Positions 7,284-15,581 of a DNA stretch of 22,797 nucleotides are shown piece by piece. Below the pieces are notes generated by a model. That model was not told where the DNA came from and did not search any database. It saw only the letters and a list, made by a program, of their open reading frames with translations. Source of the stretch: G963677485 sp964519405 (lineage in GTDB: Bacteria > Armatimonadota > HRBIN16); assembly GCA_964519405.1 (NCBI GenBank), contig CAZFLA010000050.1:1-22797 (forward strand), given 5' to 3'. The position numbers and the translations under genes are program-made. Numbering within the stretch: position 1 is the stretch's first letter; every line of letters starts with the position of its first letter.

Positions 7284-8345
7284 TTAGGCATAGAAGAAAG
7301 CATAGCGCTCCATGGCGTCCATCAACGCTTTGGCGTTCTCAATCGGGGTTCCATGGTATAACCCGAATATCATCATTAACCCGCCCTCTTTGGATCCCAG
7401 TTCCGCCACTTCGTGCTGTATGAGTGCGTCAATCTCTGCTGGGGTGCCGAAGCGTGTGACTTTCTGCCGATCTATATCCAGTTCAATGCAGCTTTTGCCT
7501 TTGACGGTGTCTTTGATCCAGTCTATGCCATTGACTAAATCCTGCAGGTTCATCACATCAACACCGCCGTCTACGATGTCTTCGTATAGGCTGCGGATAT
7601 CGCCATCAGAGTGCATATGCACGATACAGCCTGCCTGTTTGGCAGGATGCATCAACCGCTGGTAGCTGGGTTTGATATACTTGCGAAACTGCTTGGGAGA
7701 AAGCATTGGCCCTACCTGCATGCCGAGATCTTCAGCATATCCCATGAAATCTAGACCGAAGCCCACATATCGGCGCACGATCTCCATGTTAAATTGCTCC
7801 ACCATTTCAATGAGCTGATACAGCTTAGGTTCATCATCCGCCATATCGCATATCAAGTTTTGATATCCGCGGATGTCGCACAACTGCAGAAAAGTATGGC
7901 CATGTCGGAGCCCCGCGCCAACCAGCCCACCCTGTTGTTTCGTGCCCGATATGCTTTGCTGCACTTGTTGCCAGTCTATGGGGCCAATCCCCATGCAGCG
8001 TGAAGGATCAGGCGGTACATAGGAATCCAGCTTGCCCCAGTCGTCCAGTGGGTGACCGGTAACCACTCCGGTTATGCCTTGCTCTGGAGTCTGCCAAACA
8101 CAACCCCAGTCATCCACGAAGCTGATCGGCTGTTTCGGCACGGGGATGGGCCGGTAGCCCTCAGGCGGACACCAGTTTTCAGGTTTAGGAAACAGAAAGG
8201 GGTGCGTGTATATCAATTGCTTCAGTTCTTCGATGGGATAGTGATTCCAGCAGGCTCCATTAATGTGAAACTGCATAGGGATGAAGTCGGGCCTATCAAA
8301 CCGAACGGCTTTGATATAGTTGCTGCGTATCTCCGATGGCGTCAT
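7284..8345 (-). CDS. Uroporphyrinogen decarboxylase (URO-D) family protein
   Basis: The product is 353 aa, full length for the URO-D/methyltransferase-like superfamily. The N-terminal segment has the RPDFIP motif typical of this family. The barrel shows FMGYAEDLGMQVGPMLSP, then IVHMHSDGDI near residue 246, where haem URO-D and MtaA-type methyltransferases place functional residues, and GIDWIK and MIFGLYHG near the C-terminus. The start is supported by AAGGAG with 7 nt spacing. No haem genes are nearby, and the family is often expanded in glycan-degrading environmental bacteria without a known reaction, so I do not call it HemE. It could act as a corrinoid-dependent methyltransferase, but no corrinoid protein gene is in the window. 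It lies about 57 bp downstream of the deacetylase gene on the same strand. Confidence 0.9.
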   Translation of the reverse strand: MTPSEIRSNYIKAVRFDRPDFIPMQFHINGACWNHYPIEELKQLIYTHPFLFPKPENWCPPEGYRPIPVPKQPISFVDDWGCVWQTPEQGITGVVTGHPLDDWGKLDSYVPPDPSRCMGIGPIDWQQVQQSISGTKQQGGLVGAGLRHGHTFLQLCDIRGYQNLICDMADDEPKLYQLIEMVEQFNMEIVRRYVGFGLDFMGYAEDLGMQVGPMLSPKQFRKYIKPSYQRLMHPAKQAGCIVHMHSDGDIRSLYEDIVDGGVDVMNLQDLVNGIDWIKDTVKGKSCIELDIDRQKVTRFGTPAEIDALIQHEVAELGSKEGGLMMIFGLYHGTPIENAKALMDAMERYAFFYA

Positions 8346-8402
8346 GCACGGCTCCTTTTTAGGTTCGCTTGCACATATTATCCCCGAATGATATGCCTGA
8401 TA

Positions 8403-9389
8403 CTAGGGCTTTGCTAGATGAATCTGCGATGTGCTGCGCAATGACGCATCCGTATGCCGATTGGGCAGAGGCGATTGCCCTTTAGGCAGGCTTAGCGGCT
8501 TTGCGAGACGTGTTGTGCCTCTTTCGCTCGGTATCAACCCCGCGGCGGCCACTTTGCGCCACGATTGATCTGCACAAATCGTGTTGAATGTGTATCCCTT
8601 GCTTTTGTAATACGGAATGATGATATCTAGTGCCTCTGGAAGACTGCACTTTGTGGCGGAATCGTGGTCCAACACAACAATACAGGGCTTCTTGTTAGCC
8701 CATTGATCGACGTTGCTGATGATATCTTTAGCGGGTAAACATCGGGCGGCGGAATCTGCGCTGGCCACGTTCCAGTTGATGGCCATGTAGGTGCCTTTAT
8801 CAAACGCCTTCACAAGTGTTGACTTGCCCATGGAGCCACCCGGTATGCGCACCACACCTGTTCGGAAGAACGGAGCCTGCTTTTTAAGTGCCCTTGCCAG
8901 CAGCTCATCTGTTTTCATAAACTCCTGCGTATATCGCATCGGTGATCCATGGTAAATATGGTGGTAGCTATGGTTGCCGATGGCGTGCCCTTCGCTCCAG
9001 ATTCTGCGGATTTTGCCCTCGTTGCCCTTTACCTGCGAGCCGATGATGAAGAATGTGGCCTTCACCTTGTATTTTTTCAGAACATCCAACACCTTCGGGG
9101 TGACTTGTGAGGGGCCATCATCGATGGTCAGGAATATCCGTTTGGTCTGATTCGGCTTAACTTTTTTACTTTTCATCTGCGCTAGCACACGGCTGATCGG
9201 TATGGCGGTGTTGCTCATATAGTTAACGAGCCGCTGGTTAGTAGGCAGGGCATGTATCAGCTCAAGCGGCTTTTTGGGCACTGAGGTGGTCTGCGGCATC
9301 ACCTGCTGATCGGCCGCATAACACGATACAGATAATAGCGCTGTAAAACAAGCTGCAAACGTATTGAAATAATGCTTATGCGACGACAT
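8403..9389 (-). CDS. Secreted polysaccharide deacetylase (NodB/CE4)
   Basis: The product is about 328 aa. It starts MSSHKHYFNTFAACFTALLS with a signal peptide ending near CYAA, so it is exported. The NodB domain has all main motifs: LTIDDGPS (Asp90, Asp91), NHSYHH (metal His140 and His144), RIPGG (Arg181), and IVVLDHDS for the last histidine motif. It should remove N- or O-acetyl groups from a polysaccharide or peptidoglycan. The open frame extends 58 codons further upstream (to 9563), but that part reads like non-coding sequence and would bury the signal peptide. The ribosome-binding site is weak (AGG about 15 nt away), so the exact start is less certain. The C-terminal 50 residues are low-complexity and Ser/Pro/Leu-rich. 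Confidence 0.9.
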   Translation of the reverse strand: MSSHKHYFNTFAACFTALLSVSCYAADQQVMPQTTSVPKKPLELIHALPTNQRLVNYMSNTAIPISRVLAQMKSKKVKPNQTKRIFLTIDDGPSQVTPKVLDVLKKYKVKATFFIIGSQVKGNEGKIRRIWSEGHAIGNHSYHHIYHGSPMRYTQEFMKTDELLARALKKQAPFFRTGVVRIPGGSMGKSTLVKAFDKGTYMAINWNVASADSAARCLPAKDIISNVDQWANKKPCIVVLDHDSATKCSLPEALDIIIPYYKSKGYTFNTICADQSWRKVAAAGLIPSERGTTRLAKPLSLPKGQSPLPNRHTDASLRSTSQIHLAKP

Positions 9390-9660
9390 ATGTGTTATGC
9401 AAAACCTGCCAGGGCGATGATGAATATGGGGAGGTCGAAAACCGAGTTCCACGTATATACTACTGCAGATAAGCACGATAGTGTTACTGTAGGATGGTGT
9501 ATGCCGCAGCAAATGGCGGGTGATGTCAGCCCGTACTGGTGGGCATAGGGGAATTGTGGCCAAACGGTATAAGCATGCAAAACGTCCGATTTTCGTATGT
9601 AACTACCAATCTATTCGCTACACCCAAAACTTGTTGGAATAGCTAACTGACGGGTAAGCA

Positions 9661-9691
9661 AACCAATGGCGCTGTCTCTGCGCCATTGGTT
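9661..9691 (-). terminator. Terminator-like hairpin after the sugar isomerase gene
   Basis: A perfect 12-bp stem (AACCAATGGCGC with GCGCCATTGGTT) with a 7-nt loop lies 21 bp beyond the isomerase stop. No U-tract follows on the minus strand. The remaining sequence up to the deacetylase start (9390-9660) holds no gene that I can support. Confidence 0.6.
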
Positions 9692-9712
9692 TCGCGTAGA
9701 TCTTCAGATTGT

Positions 9713-10609
9713 CTATGGGTTTGGCAGTTGCTCAGCTCCGCCTCGGCAGCCTTTCAGGTAGTTCAATCCATAAACCTGAGATGTCATCTCAAGCTCGCGG
9801 TTGTATACAGGATCATGCCAGCCTTCAATGTCGATGCTTCCCACATAGCCATTCAGGCGGAGAATGGTAATGACATCGGCCCAGTTGGTGTCACCGAATC
9901 CAGGTGTTCGGTGGTAAGCAAAGCAGTGGCTTCCGTATACGCCATGCTCACGAACGACATCCCACATGATCGTCGCGTCTTTGCCATGAACGTTGTAGAC
10001 TTTCTTAACATACTTGCGAAGCTGGGGAATGGGGTCAATTAATTTCACCATCTGGTGACATGGCTCCCACTGCAGTCCAAGGCTGTCTGACGGGATTTCG
10101 TTAAACATCCAGTCCCAAACAACCGGCGTCTGTGCGATGTTCCAGCTGCCGCTTTCCCATCGTCCGCCCATATCGCAGTTTTCGAAGGCGATCTTTACGC
10201 CGTTGTCTTCAGCCAGTTTAACCAAGGGCTTAAAGACCTCAAGGAACCGTGGGTAGCTGTCGGGTATGGGGCAGTTTGGAACGCGTCCGGAAAAGCCTGT
10301 GACGATATTGCAGCCAAACTTGCTGGCGTTCTTGATAAGGGTGACAAGTCCCTGTCGTGTTTTCTCAGCAGCTTCATCATAAGCCAGTGGGTTGCCAAAA
10401 CAACTCACGCTGCTGATGACAGCGCCTGTGGAGCAGGATGCTTCTACAGCCTCAGCGGCGTTTACGTCGATCTTCGATTCGTCTACGCTGTCACCAAACG
10501 TGATACTGTAGCTTTCGAATCCATAGCCCTTTATCTTGTCTATATATTGCTTAATTCCAGAACTGGCATTAACCAAAGTACCGATGCGTACATCGAGTAG
10601 GTTTCCCAT
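9713..10609 (-). CDS. TIM-barrel sugar phosphate isomerase/epimerase
   Basis: The product is about 298 aa and belongs to the xylose isomerase-like/AP endonuclease 2 barrel family (related to IolE, IolI and tagatose epimerases). Likely metal ligands are Glu143 in IAFENCDMG, Glu182 or His185 in LQWEPCHQ, His208 in VYNVHGKD, and Glu262 in GSIDIEGWHDP. There is no signal peptide, so it acts in the cytoplasm, interconverting a sugar or cyclitol derivative; the substrate is unknown. The start at 10609 follows GGAGG with 10 nt spacing, and the longer open frame (22 codons upstream) has no family match. It is preceded 110 bp upstream by the AraC-type regulator on the same strand. Confidence 0.9.
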   Translation of the reverse strand: MGNLLDVRIGTLVNASSGIKQYIDKIKGYGFESYSITFGDSVDESKIDVNAAEAVEASCSTGAVISSVSCFGNPLAYDEAAEKTRQGLVTLIKNASKFGCNIVTGFSGRVPNCPIPDSYPRFLEVFKPLVKLAEDNGVKIAFENCDMGGRWESGSWNIAQTPVVWDWMFNEIPSDSLGLQWEPCHQMVKLIDPIPQLRKYVKKVYNVHGKDATIMWDVVREHGVYGSHCFAYHRTPGFGDTNWADVITILRLNGYVGSIDIEGWHDPVYNRELEMTSQVYGLNYLKGCRGGAEQLPNP

Positions 10610-10719
10610 GAATTGATATCCTCCAAGAAATGTGGTGCTTCTTAGATATGATTCAACTCTGGTCAGCCATAACACTGTTTGACAGGGTGGATTTATCGTA
10701 TCGAACGTATAGCGGCTTA

Positions 10720-11607
10720 CTAACTGATTGCTATTTCGTCATTTTCAGCACAGTAGTTTTCGGCATGGAAAAACGAGCGAGCGTATTCGCGGGGCGATAC
10801 CCCCTGCCAGCGCTTAAAGAAGCGGGAGAAATGGTAGATATCGCCAAAACCTAACTCCGAGGCGACTTCTGTGACCGACTGCCCCGCTAACAGCCGTTTG
10901 CGGGCCTCGATCAACCGAAATTGGGCGTGACTCTGCAGCGGGCTTTCGCCTGTAGCCGATCGGTAGCGATGCGAGAGCGTGCTCCGGCTAACGCCAAGTT
11001 CCGCGGCGAGTTGGTCTAGGCAGAGTGTTTGGTTGGTGTAGTTAGCGATGAGCTGCTTTACGCTGTTCTCCCAACTATTGTGTTCCGTTGATGTGTTGGT
11101 TTGCAGCCAACCCAAGTTGCCATTCCATGTGACGCATTCCAGTAGGGCGATCACGCGGCAGAGCTCTGCTTGAGCTTGCCAGAACCCGCTTTCGCCGAGG
11201 TTCTGCCCGATGACCGACGCAGACCGAATACACTGCCCGAGCAGCCCTTCGGTGTCTTGGATAATGCCATATCCGTTGCGTTGGACTTCTGCAATCGCTG
11301 GGGTAGGAGTAGCCCAATCGAACAAGATAAAGGCACATCGCTGTCGGCTTGGGCGCAGTCTTTCCCAATAACTGCAGTTTGGCGGGTAGAGGTGTGCTTC
11401 CATCGGTTTACGCTTTCGCCATGGCGCCGTGCTGGTCGGTACGCGGTATTCACCGCAGGAGCCCCAACTGTAGTCCAGCACCCAGACTGCGCTGTGACAA
11501 GCGGTGGATCCGCCGTCAAAGTCTGTTTCGGTACGAACGGCGCACAACAGGCTTGGCTGCAGTTCGGGATGCCTCTGCCATGTATGGCCATTAATTGTTT
11601 GAGCCAT
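10720..11607 (-). CDS. AraC-family transcriptional regulator
   Basis: The product is about 295 aa. The C-terminal 100 residues form the double helix-turn-helix: LDQLAAELGVSRSTLSHRYR (first HTH), then FRLIEARKRLLAGQSVTEVA, then ELGFGDIYHFSRFFKRWQGVSPREYA (second HTH with the conserved family signature). The N-terminal 190 residues resemble a cupin-type sensing domain (RVPTSTAPWRKRKPMEAHLYPP), with many Trp and Cys residues. The ATG at 11607 follows AGGGA with 9 nt spacing; an in-frame GTG lies six codons upstream. The gene is divergent from the alpha-galactosidase-like gene, which it probably controls, and lies upstream of the isomerase gene. Confidence 0.93.
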   Translation of the reverse strand: MAQTINGHTWQRHPELQPSLLCAVRTETDFDGGSTACHSAVWVLDYSWGSCGEYRVPTSTAPWRKRKPMEAHLYPPNCSYWERLRPSRQRCAFILFDWATPTPAIAEVQRNGYGIIQDTEGLLGQCIRSASVIGQNLGESGFWQAQAELCRVIALLECVTWNGNLGWLQTNTSTEHNSWENSVKQLIANYTNQTLCLDQLAAELGVSRSTLSHRYRSATGESPLQSHAQFRLIEARKRLLAGQSVTEVASELGFGDIYHFSRFFKRWQGVSPREYARSFFHAENYCAENDEIAIS

Positions 11608-11637
11608 TTTGCGGTTTCCCTGCACTATTTGATAAAC

Positions 11638-11671
11638 TCTCGCTTCGATAACAAGATACCACGAAGCGATT
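11638..11671. promoter_or_regulatory. Candidate operator in the araC-type/glycosidase divergent region
   Basis: TCGCTTCG and CGAAGCGA form 8-bp inverted arms separated by 14 bp, so their centres are 22 bp apart (two helical turns). The site lies about 30-60 bp upstream of the AraC-type start. A direct repeat TATCGGT also occurs at 11704-11710 and 11728-11734 in the same intergenic region. Both are candidates from symmetry only. Confidence 0.4.
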
Positions 11672-11852
11672 AATGTTTGCTGGAATGCTTAATATGGGCT
11701 GCTTATCGGTTATTCGCAGTTTGCACGTATCGGTAAACAATGTGCCATATTAACCATTCATCTTACCGTAACTGGCGAGTAAATTGAGCTTATATGCGTT
11801 CATTTTGCGGTCAGTACATATACTAATGGTATACCAACCGCTGGGAGGAATT

Positions 11853-14690
11853 ATGAAGCTTAATCATACAAGCATTATTTTGTCGTTGCTGCCTGGGCTT
11901 ATACTGAGCGGAACGGCTCAGTGCGGCACCATTACGGTGGGTGATGACCTATTATCTGTCACGCTTGATTATGGAAACAAAGGTCTGATAGAGACACAAC
12001 TAACCACCCATAACACAAAACTCGATGCTCCCGCGGCGTTTAGCTGGATGGTGGACACAGATAAGGGGCTGCTAAACTCCGCCAGTGCGGAAGCCGCGTT
12101 AGCAAAACCAACCGAGAGCCGGGCAAAAGAGGCGGTTTTCGTTGGGCAGAACAAGCTGTTTCGATGGATGACCAAATACAAGCTGTCAGCTCCAGGCTTC
12201 ATCACGAAGCAGCTCAGCATCGAGCCAACTAGTCAGTTGACTGTACGAAGAGTCACCATGCAGCAGATACCCGAGCAGCTTCAGCCGATAACGGCCAGCA
12301 CGAGCTTGTTGGACATCGCCGTGTTCTGCAGACATCAGAACGTGGGTCTGTTTGCTTCGCTGGATTTTCCATACTCCAAAGTGCGTCATGAAGGTGGGCA
12401 GTATAACATCACCTATCCACCCTATATTACTTTGAAGGCCGATGAAACATATACCAGCCATTCGTTGACATTAGGTGCCACTGAAGTTACCGGTAAGCAG
12501 CGTTACGGTTACTACGAGGGTGAAGTGGAAGCGATGGATCGCTATGTTCAATCCCGTGTGAAGCCGCGTTTTGACAAGCCCATGTTTACCAGCGCGTGTA
12601 TCGTCAACCGATACACGCAGATACAAAATGGGGCGGTCTTTTACACCATGAAGGATCATCCCACATTGTCGGTTCACCAGGACATCATGCGGCGGGAGAT
12701 AGATTTACTGCCCAAACTCGGAATCGAGTATTACCAGATATTCCCTGGTGTGTTCGATTGGGTGCCCTCAGACCCCAAGCCGGAGGTTGTGGAGGGCATG
12801 GTGGCATACGCAAAGAAACGCGGTGTGCACATCGGTGACTATTCGGGCACGACATCGGTATTCTGCCAGCACTACAACCAATATAACAACTCGCTGCAAG
12901 GCACCGATTTGGCACCGTGTTTCGGCTACGATAAGTTTCAAAAGTGGTATACCAGCACGGTGGTCAACAACTGCAAGCGCTATGGGTTTGACATGCACGC
13001 GTTGGATTTTCTGAGCATTGGGCCATGTCAGTCCACCGCGCACGGCCATCCTGTGGGTGAGGACAGTATCTATTCGCAGGTGAAAGGCCTGATGGATTTT
13101 GCGGAAGCGGTGAATGCCACCTCACCCAATATGATGATCTGGCCAAACTCCGGCTGCTGGTCGGAGCTGCTGCCTAAACTGGCGTGGTATACGCCGTGCC
13201 TTTACCTCACCGATCCGTTTATCGCATCGCCGTGGCAGGGACTGAACATGACCCGTCTGCTGGATGATGCGCGTCGTGAGCAGATGGTCAACCTGCATTA
13301 CTCGCGATTTTTGCCGTATCGATATTACACGAACTGCCAGTATTTCTTCAGCCAGAACTCAGTTGTGCCTGACATCCGCAAGAATTACGAATATGGTGCG
13401 CTGTCTACAATTGCAGTCACGCCAAACATTTGCCTAGCGGAAGTGCGGCCATGGTATGAGGAGTTAAGCCCAACAAACCAAGCGAAAGTGCAGGCGTTCT
13501 ACACAAAGTGGACGAAGTTCCTGAAAAAGAACTACAGCCTTTGGACAAAGACCTACCATCTGGGTGATGATCCGCAGCCAGGCGGTGTGGAGATATACAG
13601 CCATGCCCAGAACGACCGCGGCTTCATCTTCATTGTGAACCCAAACTACTGGAGCAAAGAGGTAGAGATCCCGTTGGATCAACGTCTTGGATTTACTGGC
13701 GACTCAAGCTGTGAGCTTGCGGAACTGTATCCCACCGAACGGCTGCGGATGACGGAGTTTGGCCCATATGTGAAAATAGGGCAAACGGTGAAGATGACGG
13801 CAGCTGCTCAAGAGGTGATTGTGCTGGAGGTGAAGCCCTCGCCCAAACGAGTAGACAAACCCCGACTATATGGATTAAACGGCAGCGTATCAAAGAATGC
13901 TGACGGCTATCTAGTTAAAACAACGGGCTTCCAGGGCACCACTGAAAATGCGATGGTTGTCTTACCCAAAGGCTCTGCGGAAGTAAAGGGGCTGGAGATA
14001 CGCACAGACATGCCAGAAATGGACCGTCGGCATTGGCCTTATGAGGCGACCAAGGCGAAGCTGACAAAATCGGATGCCGAAACCGCACAGTTCGAGCTGA
14101 CGTTCCGTCGGCAGACGCCAACCACGGAGATCCGTCAATGGTATGTGATGCCCGGAAAACTTGATGAAGGCATACAGCAGAACTGGCAGTCTGCGCTGCC
14201 GACTAAGAACTGCGTCCAAACGCCGTTAGCAGCAGAAGATGGTAAACAAACTGGCGCGTTAGCCCATTTTGGCGGTGCGTATGTAGATAACGCCTTTGGT
14301 GAGATGCAGCCTACTGAATTCACGCTGACTACCCGCAGGATAGCTGCCAGCAAAGAGGCGAAGCAAAGTCCGGTTGCTTCACCGATATTGGTATCACCGG
14401 CGAAGTTGGGCACAAGCAGCAGTTGGTGGTGTGCCAGCACCATAAACCTGCCGTTTATCAACGCATACGGCTGTGAGCCAGGATTTTATGATCATCCGAT
14501 ACTGGTACTGCCTACTCTAGCAAATCCTGCTGTGGCCAAAGTATTGGTATGGATAAATGGTCAAGCCGTGAATGTGCAAGACTACCTATATCCCCGTAAC
14601 CGTGGTTATCTCACCCGCTGGGTAGACCTCATGGGCGTGACACACATGGGTGAAAACAGCTTGGTTATCTATTACGAGGAAAAACAGTAG
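11853..14690 (+). CDS. Secreted alpha-galactosidase-like (clan GH-D-type) glycoside hydrolase
   Basis: The product is about 945 aa. The signal peptide is residues 1-24 (MKLNHTSIILSLLPGLILSG, then TAQC). An N-terminal beta-rich domain (25-230) precedes a TIM barrel (about 250-520) with IEYYQIFPGVFDW, KKRGVHIGDYSG and RYGFDMHALDF. GFDMH matches the KWDMN-type nucleophile strand of GH36 enzymes, making Asp380 the likely nucleophile; Asp385 is the alternative. Asp454 in CLYLTDP is a candidate acid/base. The C-terminal 300 residues form further beta domains that I do not recognise. The start follows GGGAGG with short spacing, and the frame upstream to 11784 is not supported. It is divergent from the AraC-type gene. 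It probably releases an alpha-linked sugar from an extracellular glycan; the exact family and substrate are uncertain. Confidence 0.82.
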   Translation: MKLNHTSIILSLLPGLILSGTAQCGTITVGDDLLSVTLDYGNKGLIETQLTTHNTKLDAPAAFSWMVDTDKGLLNSASAEAALAKPTESRAKEAVFVGQNKLFRWMTKYKLSAPGFITKQLSIEPTSQLTVRRVTMQQIPEQLQPITASTSLLDIAVFCRHQNVGLFASLDFPYSKVRHEGGQYNITYPPYITLKADETYTSHSLTLGATEVTGKQRYGYYEGEVEAMDRYVQSRVKPRFDKPMFTSACIVNRYTQIQNGAVFYTMKDHPTLSVHQDIMRREIDLLPKLGIEYYQIFPGVFDWVPSDPKPEVVEGMVAYAKKRGVHIGDYSGTTSVFCQHYNQYNNSLQGTDLAPCFGYDKFQKWYTSTVVNNCKRYGFDMHALDFLSIGPCQSTAHGHPVGEDSIYSQVKGLMDFAEAVNATSPNMMIWPNSGCWSELLPKLAWYTPCLYLTDPFIASPWQGLNMTRLLDDARREQMVNLHYSRFLPYRYYTNCQYFFSQNSVVPDIRKNYEYGALSTIAVTPNICLAEVRPWYEELSPTNQAKVQAFYTKWTKFLKKNYSLWTKTYHLGDDPQPGGVEIYSHAQNDRGFIFIVNPNYWSKEVEIPLDQRLGFTGDSSCELAELYPTERLRMTEFGPYVKIGQTVKMTAAAQEVIVLEVKPSPKRVDKPRLYGLNGSVSKNADGYLVKTTGFQGTTENAMVVLPKGSAEVKGLEIRTDMPEMDRRHWPYEATKAKLTKSDAETAQFELTFRRQTPTTEIRQWYVMPGKLDEGIQQNWQSALPTKNCVQTPLAAEDGKQTGALAHFGGAYVDNAFGEMQPTEFTLTTRRIAASKEAKQSPVASPILVSPAKLGTSSSWWCASTINLPFINAYGCEPGFYDHPILVLPTLANPAVAKVLVWINGQAVNVQDYLYPRNRGYLTRWVDLMGVTHMGENSLVIYYEEKQ

Positions 14691-14705
14691 CCGCTGTTAG
14701 TGAGT

Positions 14706-14744
14706 ATGGCAGCATGAGCGGATAAATGCCGTTCATGCTGCCAT
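14706..14744 (+). terminator. Long terminator-like hairpin after the glycosidase
   Basis: ATGGCAGCATGA pairs with TCATGCTGCCAT (12 bp). A G-U wobble and CGG/CCG extend the stem to 16 pairs around a 7-nt loop. It starts 15 bp after the stop. No U-tract follows on either strand. Confidence 0.65.
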
Positions 14745-14754
14745 GACAAGCTGT

Positions 14755-14774
14755 TTGCACAGAAATACAAACAT
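14755..14774 (+). repeat. 20-bp direct repeat, left copy
   Basis: TTGCACAGAAATACAAACAT is identical to 15480-15499, in the same orientation. The two copies bracket the GNAT gene with a period of 725 bp. Confidence 0.9.
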
Positions 14775-14823
14775 GCCCTCATTCCTGCCTGTATCAGTGC
14801 TATGCAGGATTGACGCTGTGGAG

Positions 14824-15354
14824 TTACTCCAACACACACTCCAGTTGGCAGTCGTATGGTTCAGCACTAGAGTGCTTTAGGTCGTATTCCAGTGCCTCCA
14901 CACAGCCCATCGCTCGGTAGAAAGCCTGAGTCTCCACCGACGAGTGTGAGGAGATATACAGTTTCTGCGCACCATTCCCCTTCGCCCACTCTTTTGTGAG
15001 GCGGAACAGCTCTTTACCGATGCCGTTTCCGCGTATGTCTTGAGAAACATGAATACTCGATAAATCCATGTATTCGCCGTGTTTACCAAACAAATCCGGC
15101 TCAACCGATGCAAATGCCTTCAAAACGCTGTTCGCAAAAACGCCAAACACCACACCACCTGTCGCCACCGTGTTCTTGAGGCATATAATGAGGTTGGCGT
15201 AGTCATCCTCATCCCAATCGTCGGTGAAAACAACATCTTTAACAAGCCAGGTTTCACCGCATTTACGCCAACACTGTGTTACTTTTTGCTGGCGGATGAA
15301 ATGCGAAAACAAATCACGGCAGATCATATCGATAGTTAATGTCGCGTATTCCAA
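14824..15354 (-). CDS. GNAT-family N-acetyltransferase
   Basis: The product is 176 aa, a normal length for a single-domain GNAT enzyme using acetyl-CoA. The acetyl-CoA pyrophosphate loop is VSQDIRGNGIGKELF, with R108-G-N-G-I-G113. LYISSHSSVETQAFYRAMGC is the classic motif B region near the C-terminus, and the end (YDCQLECVLE) matches many GNATs acting on small molecules or protein termini. The start is TTG, supported by GAGG 6 nt upstream. There is no signal peptide, so it is cytoplasmic. It is transcribed against the flanking glycosidase genes and sits between perfect 20-bp direct repeats, which suggests it arrived as a unit. The acceptor substrate is unknown. Confidence 0.9.
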   Translation of the reverse strand: MEYATLTIDMICRDLFSHFIRQQKVTQCWRKCGETWLVKDVVFTDDWDEDDYANLIICLKNTVATGGVVFGVFANSVLKAFASVEPDLFGKHGEYMDLSSIHVSQDIRGNGIGKELFRLTKEWAKGNGAQKLYISSHSSVETQAFYRAMGCVEALEYDLKHSSAEPYDCQLECVLE

Positions 15355-15479
15355 CTTTTACCTCATAAACATTCTGGAATGCAGTCCATCTAAAATTAAC
15401 GAATAACTAACATGTTTGCCGCGTATTCAACGCGGTGCAGCAGCGTAATATTACTATATACTCGGTATTTTTTTGTAAA

Positions 15480-15499
15480 TTGCACAGAAATACAAACAT
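15480..15499 (+). repeat. 20-bp direct repeat, right copy
   Basis: This is an exact copy of 14755-14774, located between the divergent GNAT and NPCBM glycosidase genes. It is close to an AT-rich stretch with a seven-base T run. Confidence 0.9.
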
Positions 15500-15581
15500 A
15501 ATGCCATAAATTCTATTTAACTTGCTTCAAACCACGTGTAAACTAAGGCCATATAAGCTAAATAACATTCCGGAGGAGCGC

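Noticed and set aside
9390..9563. N-terminal extension of the polysaccharide deacetylase
   Set aside because: The frame is open, but the sequence is unlike any known leader and would hide the signal peptide that starts at 9389.
11784..11852. Upstream start of the alpha-galactosidase-like gene
   Set aside because: No ribosome-binding site; the ATG at 11853 has GGGAGG and a proper signal peptide.
14135..14461. Minus-strand 108-codon frame inside the glycosidase
   Set aside because: Overlaps a long, well-supported gene on the other strand and has no identifiable features.
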